From an uncultured Oscillospiraceae bacterium (lineage in GTDB: Bacteria > Bacillota > Clostridia > Oscillospirales > Oscillospiraceae), in contig CAJTLI010000022.1 of NCBI GenBank assembly GCA_910577525.1, positions 1 through 40,462 on the forward strand: a stretch of 40,462 bases of DNA, written 5' to 3'. The notes beneath the pieces were generated by a model. It saw only the letters and a program-made list of their open reading frames with translations, was not told where the DNA came from and did not search any database. Position numbers and translations under genes: made by a program. How positions within the stretch are numbered: position 1 is the stretch's first letter; each line of letters opens with the position of its first letter. Shown here in pieces: positions 13,356 to 22,018 of this stretch.

Positions 13356-15242
13356 TCATTTTTTCCAGAACTGCCACCAGTGCTTGGGCTTTTTTGGGGG
13401 CTCCGGCTCCTGACCGGCGGCCGGCTCCGCCTGTCCCAGGGCCTTCAGCGCCTCCCGGGCCTTCCGGTGGCCCCGGTCCGCCGCCCGCTGGTAGAGCTCC
13501 CGGGCCTTGGCCGGGTCCCTGGCCACCCCCCGGCCCTGTTCGTAGCACTGGCCCAGCAGATACACCGCCCGGATGCTGCCCCGCTCGGCGGCCTCCACGT
13601 AGAGGATCAGCGCCCGGCCGTCGTCCTGCTTCACCCCCAGGCCCCCGGCGTAGCAGCGGCCCAGGGCGCAGGTGCCGTCGGCATAGCCGCCCTGATGGGA
13701 CTTGGCGTACATGGCCACCGCCTTTTTCACGTCCCGCTCCACGCCGAACCCGTTTTCCAGGCACTCGCCCAGCAGGAACTCCGCCCGGTGGTAGCCCTGC
13801 CCGGCGGCTTTGGCGAACCATCTGGCCGCCTCCACGTCGTTCTCCTCCACCGCGATGCCGTGGTAGTAGAAAAAGCCCAGATTGCACATGCCCCGGGCAT
13901 CCCCCCGGTCCGCCGCCTGGCGGTAGAGCTCCGCCGCCCGGGCCTTGTCCTGCGCCACCCCCCGGCCCAGCTCATAGCTCAGGCCCAGGGAACAGGTGCC
14001 CGGCGGGTATCCGCTCTCGTGGGCGCGGCGGTAAAGCTCCGCCGCCCGGGCCTCGTCCTTCTCCACCCCCACGCCGTCGTCATAGCACTCGCCCAGCAGC
14101 TGCTGGGCCCGGGGATAGTCGCGCTCCGCCGCCTGCTCGAACCAGTGGACGGCCTGCCCGTCGTTTTCCTCCACGCCGATGCCCCGGTAGTAGCAGAAGC
14201 CCAGATTGCACTGGGCCGGGACATAGCCCTGCTCCGCCGCCTGACGGTACAGCTCCACCGCCAGAGCTTTGTTCTGCTCCACCCCCTGGCCCAGCTCGCA
14301 GCACAGCCCCAGGGCGCAGGTGGCGGGGGGATAGCCCTCCTCGTGGGCACGGCGGTAGAGCTGGGCGGACCGGGCGAAGTCCCGCTCCACCCCCTGGCCC
14401 AGCTCGTAGGACTGGGCCAGCAGGAACATCCCCCGGGGATAGCCCTGCTCCGCGCACTGGCGGTAGAGCTCCGCCGCCCGGACCTCGTCCTTTTCCACCC
14501 CGATGCCCTGGTCGTAGCACACCCCCAGGGCGCAGGTGCCCGCCTCATACCGCCTCTCGTGGGCCGCCCGGTAGAGGGCCACCGCCTTGTTCACATCCCG
14601 CTCCACGCCCAGGCCGCCCTCGTAGCACTCGCCCAGCAGGGTCTGGGCCCGGGGGTAGTCCTGCCGGGCCGCCCGGGCAAACCAGCCCGCCGCCTCCCGG
14701 TAGTCCTGCTCCACGCCGATGCCCCGGTAGTAGAAAAACCCCAGATTGCACTGGGCGGGGGCGTACTCCTGTTCCGCCGCCTCCCGGTAGAGCTGGGCCG
14801 CCCGCTCTTTATCCATGGCCACCCCGGCGCCCACCTCATAGCACAGCCCCAGCTCGCACAGGGCGGGAGGGTAGCCCTCCGCCCCCGCCTGCTCCAGCAG
14901 CCGGATTCCCCGCTCCAGGTCCCGCTCCGTGCCGATGCCCCGGATATAGCACAGGCCCAGGCCGTATTGGGCGGGGATGTAGTCCTCCTCCGCCGCCCTG
15001 CGGAACCACCGGAAGGCCTGATCCTCGTCCTGCCGGGCCCCGCCGGTTCCGTTGCAGTAGCTCATGGCCACCCGGTGCTGGGCGTCCAGATCGCCCTCCT
15101 CGGCGGCCTCCAGCAGCTCCTGGAAGCGGCGCTGCTTCCTGACCGACACGTCCGCCATGCTCTGAACCAGCTCCGGGTCGATGCAGATCATAACCGCGCT
15201 GTGCCCCTGGGGGAGCAGCGTTCCGTCTCTTTCCTCCGCCAT
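13356..15242 (-). CDS. Sel1-repeat (SLR/TPR-like) protein, 15 repeats
   Basis: A 628-residue protein almost entirely made of 36-residue Sel1-like repeats, from about residue 55 to 600; I count 15, each of the type A-x-x-x-LG-x-CY-x-x-G-x-GV-x-x-D. These alpha-alpha repeats form a solenoid for protein-protein contacts. Within them a three-unit block recurs (units beginning NLGF-YY, then LLGEC, then GTC-LG) at repeats 4-6, 9-11 and 12-14, showing growth by block duplication. There is no signal peptide or membrane segment, so it is probably a cytoplasmic scaffold. The C-terminus is Pro/Lys/Trp-rich (PKKPKHWWQFWKK). ATG 15242 is preferred over ATG 15266, whose extra residues (RKGGGGR) are simply the translated ribosome site. 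Confidence 0.88.
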   Translation of the reverse strand: MAEERDGTLLPQGHSAVMICIDPELVQSMADVSVRKQRRFQELLEAAEEGDLDAQHRVAMSYCNGTGGARQDEDQAFRWFRRAAEEDYIPAQYGLGLCYIRGIGTERDLERGIRLLEQAGAEGYPPALCELGLCYEVGAGVAMDKERAAQLYREAAEQEYAPAQCNLGFFYYRGIGVEQDYREAAGWFARAARQDYPRAQTLLGECYEGGLGVERDVNKAVALYRAAHERRYEAGTCALGVCYDQGIGVEKDEVRAAELYRQCAEQGYPRGMFLLAQSYELGQGVERDFARSAQLYRRAHEEGYPPATCALGLCCELGQGVEQNKALAVELYRQAAEQGYVPAQCNLGFCYYRGIGVEENDGQAVHWFEQAAERDYPRAQQLLGECYDDGVGVEKDEARAAELYRRAHESGYPPGTCSLGLSYELGRGVAQDKARAAELYRQAADRGDARGMCNLGFFYYHGIAVEENDVEAARWFAKAAGQGYHRAEFLLGECLENGFGVERDVKKAVAMYAKSHQGGYADGTCALGRCYAGGLGVKQDDGRALILYVEAAERGSIRAVYLLGQCYEQGRGVARDPAKARELYQRAADRGHRKAREALKALGQAEPAAGQEPEPPKKPKHWWQFWKK

Positions 15243-15303
15243 CCGGCCTCCGCCTCCTTTCCGCATTGTGGCGCGGCTCCTTTTCGCCGTCTCAGTTCCT
15301 TAC

Positions 15304-15332
15304 ACTATACCATAGCCGCGCCCCCATGTCAA
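15304..15332 (-). promoter_or_regulatory. Promoter of the Sel1-repeat gene
   Basis: Reverse strand TTGACA (15332-15327) and TATAGT (15309-15304) with an exact 17-base spacer. The -35 box directly follows the T-rich tail of the ftsH terminator. Confidence 0.85.
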
Positions 15333-15369
15333 AACCCAAAGACCGGCAGGCGCTTCCCGCCTGCCGGTC
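15333..15369 (-). terminator. Terminator of ftsH
   Basis: A 12-pair stem, 15341-15352 with 15358-15369, followed on the reverse strand by TTTGGGTTTT. It merges with the -35 box of the next promoter. Confidence 0.8.
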
Positions 15370-15380
15370 CTTTCGCGCGC

Positions 15381-17579
15381 TCATTGGCCGGGCGTTTCCT
15401 CCCCGCCGCCGGGGGACTCGGGATCGGGGCCGGGGCCGTCCGCGTCCGCCTCGCCGCCGGGCTCCTCCGGGGGAGGCGGCATGGGGATGGGCTCATCCAC
15501 CATATGGATGTGCCGGGCGGGGGGCTCCACGTCCTCGGGGAGCTGGGCCCTGGTCTTGGTGGAGGTGTAGGCCCCCTCCACCAGCGCCGGGTCCCGGCCC
15601 TCAATGATGGCCACCATCTCGCCGCCGGTGATGGTCTCCTTCTCCAGCAGGTAGGCCACGACTTTGTCCATGTCCTCCCGGTTGGCGCGGATAACCTCCA
15701 CCGCGTCCTTGTAGCACACGTCCAGCACCGCCTTGACGGCCTTGTCCATGACGGCGGCGGTGTCCTGGGCGCAGTCCAGGCCGTAGCCCCCGTCCAGATA
15801 CTGGTTGCGGACAGAGCCCAGGGCCATCATGCCGAACTCCTCGCTCATGCCGTACATGGCCACCATGTTCCGGGCGATGTTGGTGGCCTCCTGGATGTCC
15901 TGGGAGGCGCCGTTGGTCATGGTGTTCATCACCACCTCCTCGGCGGCGCGGCCGCCCATGGACACGGTGATCTTGGCCATCAGCTCCTCGCGGGTGCGCA
16001 GGTTGGTCTTGTCCTCCTCGGGCATCAGCAGGGTGTAGCCCAAACTGCCCTCGGTGTGGGGGACGATGGTGATCTTCTGCACCGGCTCGGCGTTCTTCTG
16101 CTTGTAGGCCACCATGGCGTGGCCCACTTCGTGGTAGGCCACCAGCTTGCGCTCGAACTCGGTGAGCACGGAGTTTTTCTTTTCGCTGCCGGCGATGACG
16201 AACTCGAAGGAGGCCAGCAGGTCCTCCTGAGTCACCAGCCTGCGGCCCTTGCGGACGGCGCGCAGGGCGGCCTCGTTGACGAGATTCGCCAGGTCGGCCC
16301 CCACGCACCCGGCGGTGGCCAGGGCGATTTTGTTCAGGTCCACGTCCTCGGCCAGCTTGATCTTCCGGGTGTGGACCTGGAGGGTGGCCAGCCGCCCGGC
16401 CAGGTTGGGCCGGTCGATGGTGATGCGCCGGTCGAAGCGGCCGGGGCGCAGCAGGGCCTTGTCCAGCACCTCGGGCCGGTTGGTGGCCCCCAGCACGATG
16501 ACGCCCTTGCCGGGGTCGAAGCCGTCCAGCTCGGCCAGCAGCTGGTTCAGGGTCTGCTCCCGCTCGTCGTTGCCCCCCATGCGGTTGTCCCGGGACTTGC
16601 CGATGGTGTCGATCTCATCGATGAAGATGATGCAGGGGGCCATTTTGGACGCTTCCTTGAACAGGTCCCGGACCCGGGAGGCGCCCACGCCCACAAACAT
16701 CTCCACGAAGTCGGAGCCGGAGATGGAGAAGAAGGGCACGTTGGCCTCGCCGGCCACGGCTTTGGCCAGCAGGGTCTTGCCGGTGCCCGGCGGGCCCACC
16801 AGCAGGGCGCCCTTGGGCAGCTTGGCGCCGATCTCGGTGTACTTGCCGGGGTTGTGGAGGAAGTCGATGATCTCCTCCAGGCTCTCCTTGGCCTCGTCCT
16901 GGCCCGCCACGTCCCGGAAGGTGACGCCGGTCTTCTTCTCCACGTACACCTTGGCGTTGGACTTGCCAACCCCGCCGATGCCGCCGAAGCCGCCGCCGGA
17001 CCCCATCTTCTTGAACATGTAGCGGTACACCAGCATGAGCCCCGCCACCATCAGCAGGATGGGCAGCACCGTGCTGAGGATCATGTTCATCATATACTGC
17101 TCTTCGGTGACGGGGTCCCGGTGGAACGCCACGCCGTGCTTGATCAGCCGCCCCACCAGGTCCTCCTCGTTTACCGGACCCACCTGGAACTTGATGGTGT
17201 TGCTGGCGGCGCTCTCCAGGTCCTTGCGCTCAAAGGGGTAGAATAGGCTGTTCAGCCCCCCGCCGCCGTAGGACTTCTCCAGCTGGTCCACCACCTCCTT
17301 CAGGGGCTCGGCCCCCTCCTTCAGGGTGAAGGTGTAGACGTTGGAGTCCAGCTTGACCTCCTCCACATAGCCCTTTTCCACCCACTCGTAAAAGGTGGAA
17401 TAGTTCACCGTCTGCACGGCGGCGCTCTCCACCGTGCTGCGGCACATCTGGAGCAGGAACACCAGAAGCACCGCCCACAGCACGATGCTGAAAAAGCCCA
17501 GCGGGCTTCTCTTTTTGTCGTCCCCACTGTTGGGATCGCCCCGGCGGTTGGGATCGTTTGGTTTTAACGGGTCGGCCAC
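15381..17579 (-). CDS. ftsH: ATP-dependent zinc metalloprotease FtsH
   Basis: A 732-residue membrane-anchored AAA protease that degrades misfolded membrane proteins and short-lived regulators. Order: short charged N-terminus; first membrane segment at about 28-46 (GFFSIVLWAVLLVFLLQM); extracytoplasmic domain to about 165; second membrane segment; AAA domain with Walker A GPPGTGKT near 262, Walker B IIFIDEID, and the second region of homology RPGRFDRR; then the M41 protease domain with zinc-binding HEVGH near 482. The last 60 residues are a Pro/Gly/Glu-rich disordered tail. The start is placed at GTG 17579, with AAGGAGG eight bases upstream; upstream in-frame residues run through the leader. 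Monocistronic. Confidence 0.96.
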   Translation of the reverse strand: MADPLKPNDPNRRGDPNSGDDKKRSPLGFFSIVLWAVLLVFLLQMCRSTVESAAVQTVNYSTFYEWVEKGYVEEVKLDSNVYTFTLKEGAEPLKEVVDQLEKSYGGGGLNSLFYPFERKDLESAASNTIKFQVGPVNEEDLVGRLIKHGVAFHRDPVTEEQYMMNMILSTVLPILLMVAGLMLVYRYMFKKMGSGGGFGGIGGVGKSNAKVYVEKKTGVTFRDVAGQDEAKESLEEIIDFLHNPGKYTEIGAKLPKGALLVGPPGTGKTLLAKAVAGEANVPFFSISGSDFVEMFVGVGASRVRDLFKEASKMAPCIIFIDEIDTIGKSRDNRMGGNDEREQTLNQLLAELDGFDPGKGVIVLGATNRPEVLDKALLRPGRFDRRITIDRPNLAGRLATLQVHTRKIKLAEDVDLNKIALATAGCVGADLANLVNEAALRAVRKGRRLVTQEDLLASFEFVIAGSEKKNSVLTEFERKLVAYHEVGHAMVAYKQKNAEPVQKITIVPHTEGSLGYTLLMPEEDKTNLRTREELMAKITVSMGGRAAEEVVMNTMTNGASQDIQEATNIARNMVAMYGMSEEFGMMALGSVRNQYLDGGYGLDCAQDTAAVMDKAVKAVLDVCYKDAVEVIRANREDMDKVVAYLLEKETITGGEMVAIIEGRDPALVEGAYTSTKTRAQLPEDVEPPARHIHMVDEPIPMPPPPEEPGGEADADGPGPDPESPGGGEETPGQ

Positions 17580-17650
17580 AGGCACAACCTCCTTCTTTTT
17601 AAACCGGAGCCCCGCTCCGGGCAGTCTGCTTTTGAGAATGCTGTTATGGC

Positions 17651-17679
17651 AGTATATCACACCTTACCCATAAAAACAA
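17651..17679 (-). promoter_or_regulatory. Promoter of ftsH
   Basis: Reverse strand TTGTTT (17679-17674), 17-base spacer, TATACT (17656-17651), about 75 bases before the GTG start. Confidence 0.75.
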
Positions 17680-17773
17680 GAAATGTTCTTCGCCTCGGTG
17701 TAAACTTTCTATGACGAACAGCGGGGGATTTGGACGGGGCGCGCCCTTTTGCGCCGCCGCGGCCGCGCCGCCC

Positions 17774-17802
17774 TTGCAATTTTCCGGACGCTTTGATATA
17801 AT
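17774..17802 (+). promoter_or_regulatory. Promoter of the ATP-grasp/PHP/deacetylase cassette
   Basis: TTGCAA at 17774-17779 and perfect TATAAT at 17797-17802, spacer 17 bases, 30 bases before the first start codon. Confidence 0.85.
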
Positions 17803-17832
17803 ATTTTCCAATCGGTTTAGGAGGGGCGCGTT

Positions 17833-18939
17833 ATGAGCACGGTGGTGATCACAGACGGGAAATACCGGGCCTCCATCGCCGCGATCCGAATGCTGGGGCG
17901 GGCGGGGTATCGTGTCGCCGTCACCCAGACCCGGGCCGGCCTGGCCCTGGAGCCGCCGGGCTTTGCCTCCCGCTACGCAGGTCAAAGCCGCTGGCTGGAG
18001 GGCTCGGAAGACGATCCGGCGTACCCGGACCGGCTGTACGAACTGCTGGCGGAATATGACCATCCGGTGCTGTTCTGCGTGGGGGCGGCCACGCTGAACG
18101 CCGTGGCGAAACAGCGGGAGCGGTTCGCCCGGGTGTGCGATTTTCTCATCGCGCCGCCGGAAATTCTGGACGCCCTCAACGACAAGGAGGCGGTCCACCG
18201 CCGCTGCCGGGAGCTGGACATCCCCGTCCCCGCCCAGTTCGGCGGGGAGCCGGACCGGTATCCGGTGGTGGTCAAGCCCCATTGCGGGGAGAAGTCCGGC
18301 CTCAAGGCCAGGGACCGGTACGCCGTGGCCCGCAATCCCCGGGAGTACGCCGCCTGCCGCGCGGCCATGGAGCGCTATGACCCCTGTCCCATCGTCCAGG
18401 AGAAGGTGGAGGGGCAGGGCGCGGGGGCCAGCCTGCTGCTGGACCGGGACAGCCGCCTTATCTCCGCCCTCTGCCACCGGAGAATCCGGGAGTATCCCGC
18501 CTCCGGCGGGCCGTCCACCTGCTGCGAGAGCTTTTATGACGGGGCCATGATCCGCCGGGCCTATGAGCTGCTGGCCTCCTTCGGCTTTGTGGGCATGGCC
18601 ATGGTGGAGTTCAAGGGGCCCTATGTGCTGGAGGTCAACCCCCGGGTTTGGGGCAGCTTTCCCATGACCGAGCGGGCGGACAGCCCCTTTGCCTGCCGCT
18701 ACGCCCAAGCCGCGGCGGGAGAGCGGCTGGACTATGACCCCCAGGACTACCGGACCGGGGTGCGGATGCGCTTCACCCTGAACGACGGGGCGGCCATGCT
18801 GGACAACCTGCGCCACGGAAAGCCCGGCCCCTTCTTTCAGGGGATGGCCGACTGGTTCCGGGCAAAGGAGGCCCTGTCCGCCCGGGACGACCCCGCCCCC
18901 TTCCGCCGCTACCTGCGCAACACGCTGCTGAAAAGGTGA
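17833..18939 (+). CDS. ATP-grasp ligase of unknown substrate
   Basis: A 368-residue ATP-grasp enzyme; the family joins a carboxylate, via an acyl-phosphate, to an amine or similar nucleophile. An N-terminal Rossmann-like part (VVITDGKYRASIAAIRMLGRAGYRV) precedes the grasp domain at about 110-300: VVVKPHCGEKSG is the ATP-binding strand, IVQEKVEGQG the hinge, and LEVNPRVWGS the metal-binding motif. It resembles the carbamoyl-phosphate-synthase-like ATP-grasp proteins found near polysaccharide genes, but no specific substrate can be assigned. TAGGAGGGG precedes the ATG. It is the first of three tightly packed genes: the PHP gene starts 2 bases after this stop, so they are almost surely cotranslated. 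Confidence 0.85.
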   Translation: MSTVVITDGKYRASIAAIRMLGRAGYRVAVTQTRAGLALEPPGFASRYAGQSRWLEGSEDDPAYPDRLYELLAEYDHPVLFCVGAATLNAVAKQRERFARVCDFLIAPPEILDALNDKEAVHRRCRELDIPVPAQFGGEPDRYPVVVKPHCGEKSGLKARDRYAVARNPREYAACRAAMERYDPCPIVQEKVEGQGAGASLLLDRDSRLISALCHRRIREYPASGGPSTCCESFYDGAMIRRAYELLASFGFVGMAMVEFKGPYVLEVNPRVWGSFPMTERADSPFACRYAQAAAGERLDYDPQDYRTGVRMRFTLNDGAAMLDNLRHGKPGPFFQGMADWFRAKEALSARDDPAPFRRYLRNTLLKR

Positions 18940-18941
18940 CT

Positions 18942-19661
18942 ATGGAGCTGAAATTAGACTTGCACACACACTCCCAGCGGTCCCCGGACGGGGTGATGAC
19001 GCTGGACGAGATCGTCTCCCTGGCAAAGGCCGGGGGGCTGAACGGCGCGGCGGTCTGCGACCACGACCTGGCCCTGATTGACCCGCCGGAGTATGAGGAC
19101 TTTCTTCTCATACCCGGCGTGGAGGTGTCCACCCAGTTCGGGCATCTGCTGGGGCTGTTTCTCACCGGGCCGGTGGAGACAAGGGACTTTTTTGAGGCGG
19201 CGGAGCTCATTCACGCCCAGGGGGGGCTGGCGGTGCTGGCCCACCCCTTCCAGCGCTCCCGGGACGGGGCGAGGCTGGCGCCCGCCGTCCCCCTGCTGGA
19301 CGGCGTGGAGACGTGGAACAGCCGGGCGGACCGGAACATCCACGACGCCAACCGCCTGGCCCGGAGCTTTGCCCAGGCGTGCCGCCTGCCCGCCTTCGGC
19401 GGCAGCGACGCCCACCGCCCTCAGGAGGTGGGAAACGGCTTCACGGTGGTGGAGGCGGAGGCGCTGACCCTGGAGGCGGCCAAGGCCGCCCTGCTCTCCG
19501 GTGCGGCCCGGACGGAGGGCCGCCGGAGCAGGGCCTGGTACGCCGCCCGGAGCCAGCTCACCAAACGGCGCAGGATTGGGGCGCGCCCCCTGAGCTACGC
19601 CAAATGGGCGGCCTTTGCCGCCAAGTGCTGCTTGCAGGACATCTTTCGGAAAGGGGATTGA
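18942..19661 (+). CDS. PHP-domain metal-dependent phosphoesterase
   Basis: A 239-residue PHP (polymerase and histidinol phosphatase) protein. The metal ligands of the family are visible: DLHTHS near the start, VCDHD near 42, GVEVS near 64, LAHPF near 100, and GGSDAH near 158. The family hydrolyses small phosphoesters or nucleotides, using up to three metal ions. The C-terminal 45 residues are basic and rich in Arg/Lys and may bind a polyanion or protein partner. ATG 18942 is chosen (AAAGG just upstream); a GTG at 18936 overlapping the preceding stop is less likely. Its role must be tied to the ATP-grasp and deacetylase neighbours, but the substrate is unknown. Confidence 0.87.
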   Translation: MELKLDLHTHSQRSPDGVMTLDEIVSLAKAGGLNGAAVCDHDLALIDPPEYEDFLLIPGVEVSTQFGHLLGLFLTGPVETRDFFEAAELIHAQGGLAVLAHPFQRSRDGARLAPAVPLLDGVETWNSRADRNIHDANRLARSFAQACRLPAFGGSDAHRPQEVGNGFTVVEAEALTLEAAKAALLSGAARTEGRRSRAWYAARSQLTKRRRIGARPLSYAKWAAFAAKCCLQDIFRKGD

Positions 19662-19664
19662 GCC

Positions 19665-20948
19665 ATGTCGCTCATCGTAAAAATCGGGAAAAAGGGGAAG
19701 CGGCTGATGAAAAAGCTCCTCCCGCCGGAGAAGCGGTATCTCAGCTACACCCGGCGCGTCGAGCGGGTCAAAACGGACAAGCGCCTGTGCGCCATGACCT
19801 TCGACGACGGGCCCATGGACCTGCCCGCCGCCCCGGACCGCTTTGAGGGCCGCTCCCTCACCGACGTGCTGCTGGACACTCTGGCGGAATTCGGGGCAAA
19901 GGGCACCTTCGACGTGGTGGGCGACACCAGCCAAAACTACCCCGACCAGGCGGGCAAGGTGGGCAGCGCCGCCTGGGGCGGGATCAAATTCGACCACTAC
20001 CCCGATCTGGGCTGCGACCTCAAGGGGGGCGCGGCCCACAATGACCGGCTCATCCGCCGGATTTTGGACGAGGGCCACCAGATCACCAACCACGGCTACC
20101 GCCACATCATTTTCGGCAAAAAGCCCTTTGTCTACGGGGCCCGGGAGTACCTGGGGGGCGTGGACAAGGCCCTGGACGACCTGGACAAGCTGGACAAGCT
20201 CCTCTGGGAGACCTACGGCTACCAGATCACCATGGGCCGCCCGCCCCACTACGTGGACGCCATCGGGGACGGCTTCACCAGCTACGACGTGTACGACCGG
20301 ATGGATTACCAATACCTGGCCGCCTCCTTTGACGGGGCCGGCTGGCTGCCCTCCACCCTGCCCGGCCCGGAGGCGGCGCTGGAGGCCGAGGTCAACGCCA
20401 TGGTGGAGCCCATGAGAAAGGCGCTGGAGCAGGACCCGGACTTTTTCCGCGGCCAGATCATCTTCCAGAAGGACGGCTGCAACATGTCCAAGCGCACCCC
20501 GGTGGCCTTCGGGCTGAGAAAGCAGCTGGAGCTGCTGAAGGAGTACGGCTACCGGGTGGTGACGGTGGAGGAGCTGATGCGGGAGAGCCCCTTCGCCGAC
20601 GTGGGCCGGGACGACCCGCTGTTTGACAAGCTGTGCCGCCTGCAAAAGGACCGGGCGGTGGCCTACTCCGACAACCTGGTGCGGCTGGACCAGCCCATGA
20701 CCTGGGGGGAGCTGGCCATGCTGCTGGCCCCCAAGGAGGAGGCCATGGACCTGCGCTGGGACAAAATCCGCGATGACGGCAAGGGCCGGCACCCCTGCTG
20801 GGGAGCTCTGGCCTGGTGCGCGGAGCGGGGGCTGATCCCCAAGCGGGCAAAGCCGGACAGCCCCATCACCGCCCTGCCCGAGGGACCCTTCGGCCCTGCG
20901 GAGGGCTTCTCCCGGCGGGAGATTTACACAGCCTATCAGGAGTCATAA
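19665..20948 (+). CDS. NodB-type polysaccharide deacetylase with C-terminal SLH-like region
   Basis: A 427-residue carbohydrate esterase family 4-type protein. Motif 1 TFDDGP is at residues 45-50, and motif 2 NHGYRH near 145 supplies the metal histidines; an unusually long insert (about 90 residues) separates them. GRPPHY near 186 corresponds to motif 3. From about residue 310 a segment (SPFADVGRDDPLFDKLCRL, then RLDQPMTWGELAMLL, then WGALAWCAERGLIP) looks like S-layer-homology repeats. No signal peptide or membrane segment is visible; the N-terminus is strongly basic. AAGGGGA precedes the ATG, 3 bases after the PHP stop. Deacetylation of an N-acetyl amino sugar is the family reaction; the true substrate is unknown. 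Confidence 0.82.
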   Translation: MSLIVKIGKKGKRLMKKLLPPEKRYLSYTRRVERVKTDKRLCAMTFDDGPMDLPAAPDRFEGRSLTDVLLDTLAEFGAKGTFDVVGDTSQNYPDQAGKVGSAAWGGIKFDHYPDLGCDLKGGAAHNDRLIRRILDEGHQITNHGYRHIIFGKKPFVYGAREYLGGVDKALDDLDKLDKLLWETYGYQITMGRPPHYVDAIGDGFTSYDVYDRMDYQYLAASFDGAGWLPSTLPGPEAALEAEVNAMVEPMRKALEQDPDFFRGQIIFQKDGCNMSKRTPVAFGLRKQLELLKEYGYRVVTVEELMRESPFADVGRDDPLFDKLCRLQKDRAVAYSDNLVRLDQPMTWGELAMLLAPKEEAMDLRWDKIRDDGKGRHPCWGALAWCAERGLIPKRAKPDSPITALPEGPFGPAEGFSRREIYTAYQES

Positions 20949-20986
20949 ACGCCCCGGCGTCGGGCGATGAAAAGGAGAAATGAGCC

Positions 20987-21958
20987 ATGAGTGAAAAACG
21001 ATATGACGTGACCGCTTTGGGGGAGCTGCTCATCGACTTCACCGAGAACGGCCTCAGCGGCCAGGGCAACACCCTCTTCGAGGCCAACCCCGGCGGGGCC
21101 CCCTGCAACGTGCTGGCCATGCTGAAAAAGCTGGGCCGCTCCTGCGCCTTCATCGGCAAGGTGGGGGACGACATGTTCGGCCATCTGCTCCGGGATACGG
21201 CGGCCCAGGCGGGCATCTGCATGGACCACCTGGTTTTTGACCGGGAGGCCCGGACCACCCTGGCCTTCGTCAAGACCTTTGAGAACGGCGACCGGGACTT
21301 TTCCTTCTACCGCAATCCCGGGGCGGACATGATGCTCCGGGAGGAGGAGCTGCCCCTGGAGGCCATCGCGGACAGCCGGATTTTCCACTTCGGCACCCTG
21401 TCCATGACCCACGAGGGGGTGCGCAGGGCCACCTGTAAAGCTGTCGGCCATGCCAAGGCTTGCGGCGCGGTCATCTCCTTCGACCCCAACCTGCGCCCGC
21501 CCCTGTGGGACAGCCTGGAGGAGGCGAAAGCGCGGATTGAATACGGCCTGGCCCAATGCGACGTGCTGAAAATCGCCGACAACGAGCTGGAGTTTATGAC
21601 CGGCGAGACGGATTTCGACCGGGGCGCGGCCATTCTGCGGGAGAAATATCCCAACATCCGGCTGTTCAACGTCACCGCCGGGGCCCAGGGCAGCTACTCG
21701 TTCTATGAGGACAAGCGGGTGTTCGTCCCCGCCTGCAAGCGGGGCGGCGTCATCGAGACCACCGGGGCCGGGGACACCTTCTGCGCCAGCGTGCTGAACT
21801 TTGTGCTGGACCACGGCCTGGAGGGGCTCTCCGAGGCGGACCTGGCCGCCATGCTCTCCTTCGCCAACACCGCCGCCTACCTGGTGACGACCCGGAAGGG
21901 GGCCATCCGCTCCATGCCGGAGCGGGAAGAGGTGGAGGCTCTGCTGAAGCAGGGCTGA
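20987..21958 (+). CDS. PfkB-family sugar kinase, probable fructokinase
   Basis: A 323-residue ribokinase/PfkB kinase that phosphorylates a sugar using ATP. Signature 1 is seen as NPGGAPCNVLAMLKKLGRS with GKVGDDMFG near residue 60; signature 2 is ETTGAGDTFCASVL near residue 255, whose Asp is the catalytic base. It is closest by eye to the fructokinases of Firmicutes, which would feed fructose released from sucrose or raffinose into glycolysis; other keto-sugars remain possible. AAAGGAG lies 10 bases before the ATG. It follows the deacetylase after 38 bases and is closed by a strong terminator, so it may share the upstream transcript. Confidence 0.88.
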   Translation: MSEKRYDVTALGELLIDFTENGLSGQGNTLFEANPGGAPCNVLAMLKKLGRSCAFIGKVGDDMFGHLLRDTAAQAGICMDHLVFDREARTTLAFVKTFENGDRDFSFYRNPGADMMLREEELPLEAIADSRIFHFGTLSMTHEGVRRATCKAVGHAKACGAVISFDPNLRPPLWDSLEEAKARIEYGLAQCDVLKIADNELEFMTGETDFDRGAAILREKYPNIRLFNVTAGAQGSYSFYEDKRVFVPACKRGGVIETTGAGDTFCASVLNFVLDHGLEGLSEADLAAMLSFANTAAYLVTTRKGAIRSMPEREEVEALLKQG

Positions 21959-21968
21959 CCGGACAACA

Positions 21969-22013
21969 AGACAGGTCCCTCTCCCGGTTTGGGAGAGGGA
22001 CCTGTCTCTTTTT
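21969..22013 (+). terminator. Terminator of the sugar kinase gene
   Basis: A perfect 17-pair stem, 21969-21985 with 21991-22007, five-base loop, then CTTTTT. It also separates the convergent oligopeptidase gene. Confidence 0.93.
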
Positions 22014-22018
22014 ACCGT

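Noticed and set aside
13400..15060. Regular 108-base periodicity that could suggest a CRISPR or satellite array
   Set aside because: The period equals 36 codons and the copies encode Sel1 repeats in one frame; there are no unique spacers or constant repeats.
12861..17246. A 1461-codon forward open frame running antisense to the Sel1 and ftsH genes
   Set aside because: It exists because high-GC genes leave the complementary frame free of stops; it has no ribosome site, reads as low-complexity Gly/Pro/Arg, and the reverse-strand genes have clear family motifs.
18936..18941. GTG start of the PHP gene overlapping the ATP-grasp stop
   Set aside because: The ATG six bases later has the better ribosome-site spacing (AAAGG) and starts closer to the conserved DLHTHS motif.
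20949..20986. Terminator between deacetylase and sugar kinase genes
   Set aside because: Only a weak short GC hairpin without T-tract; not enough to call an operon end.
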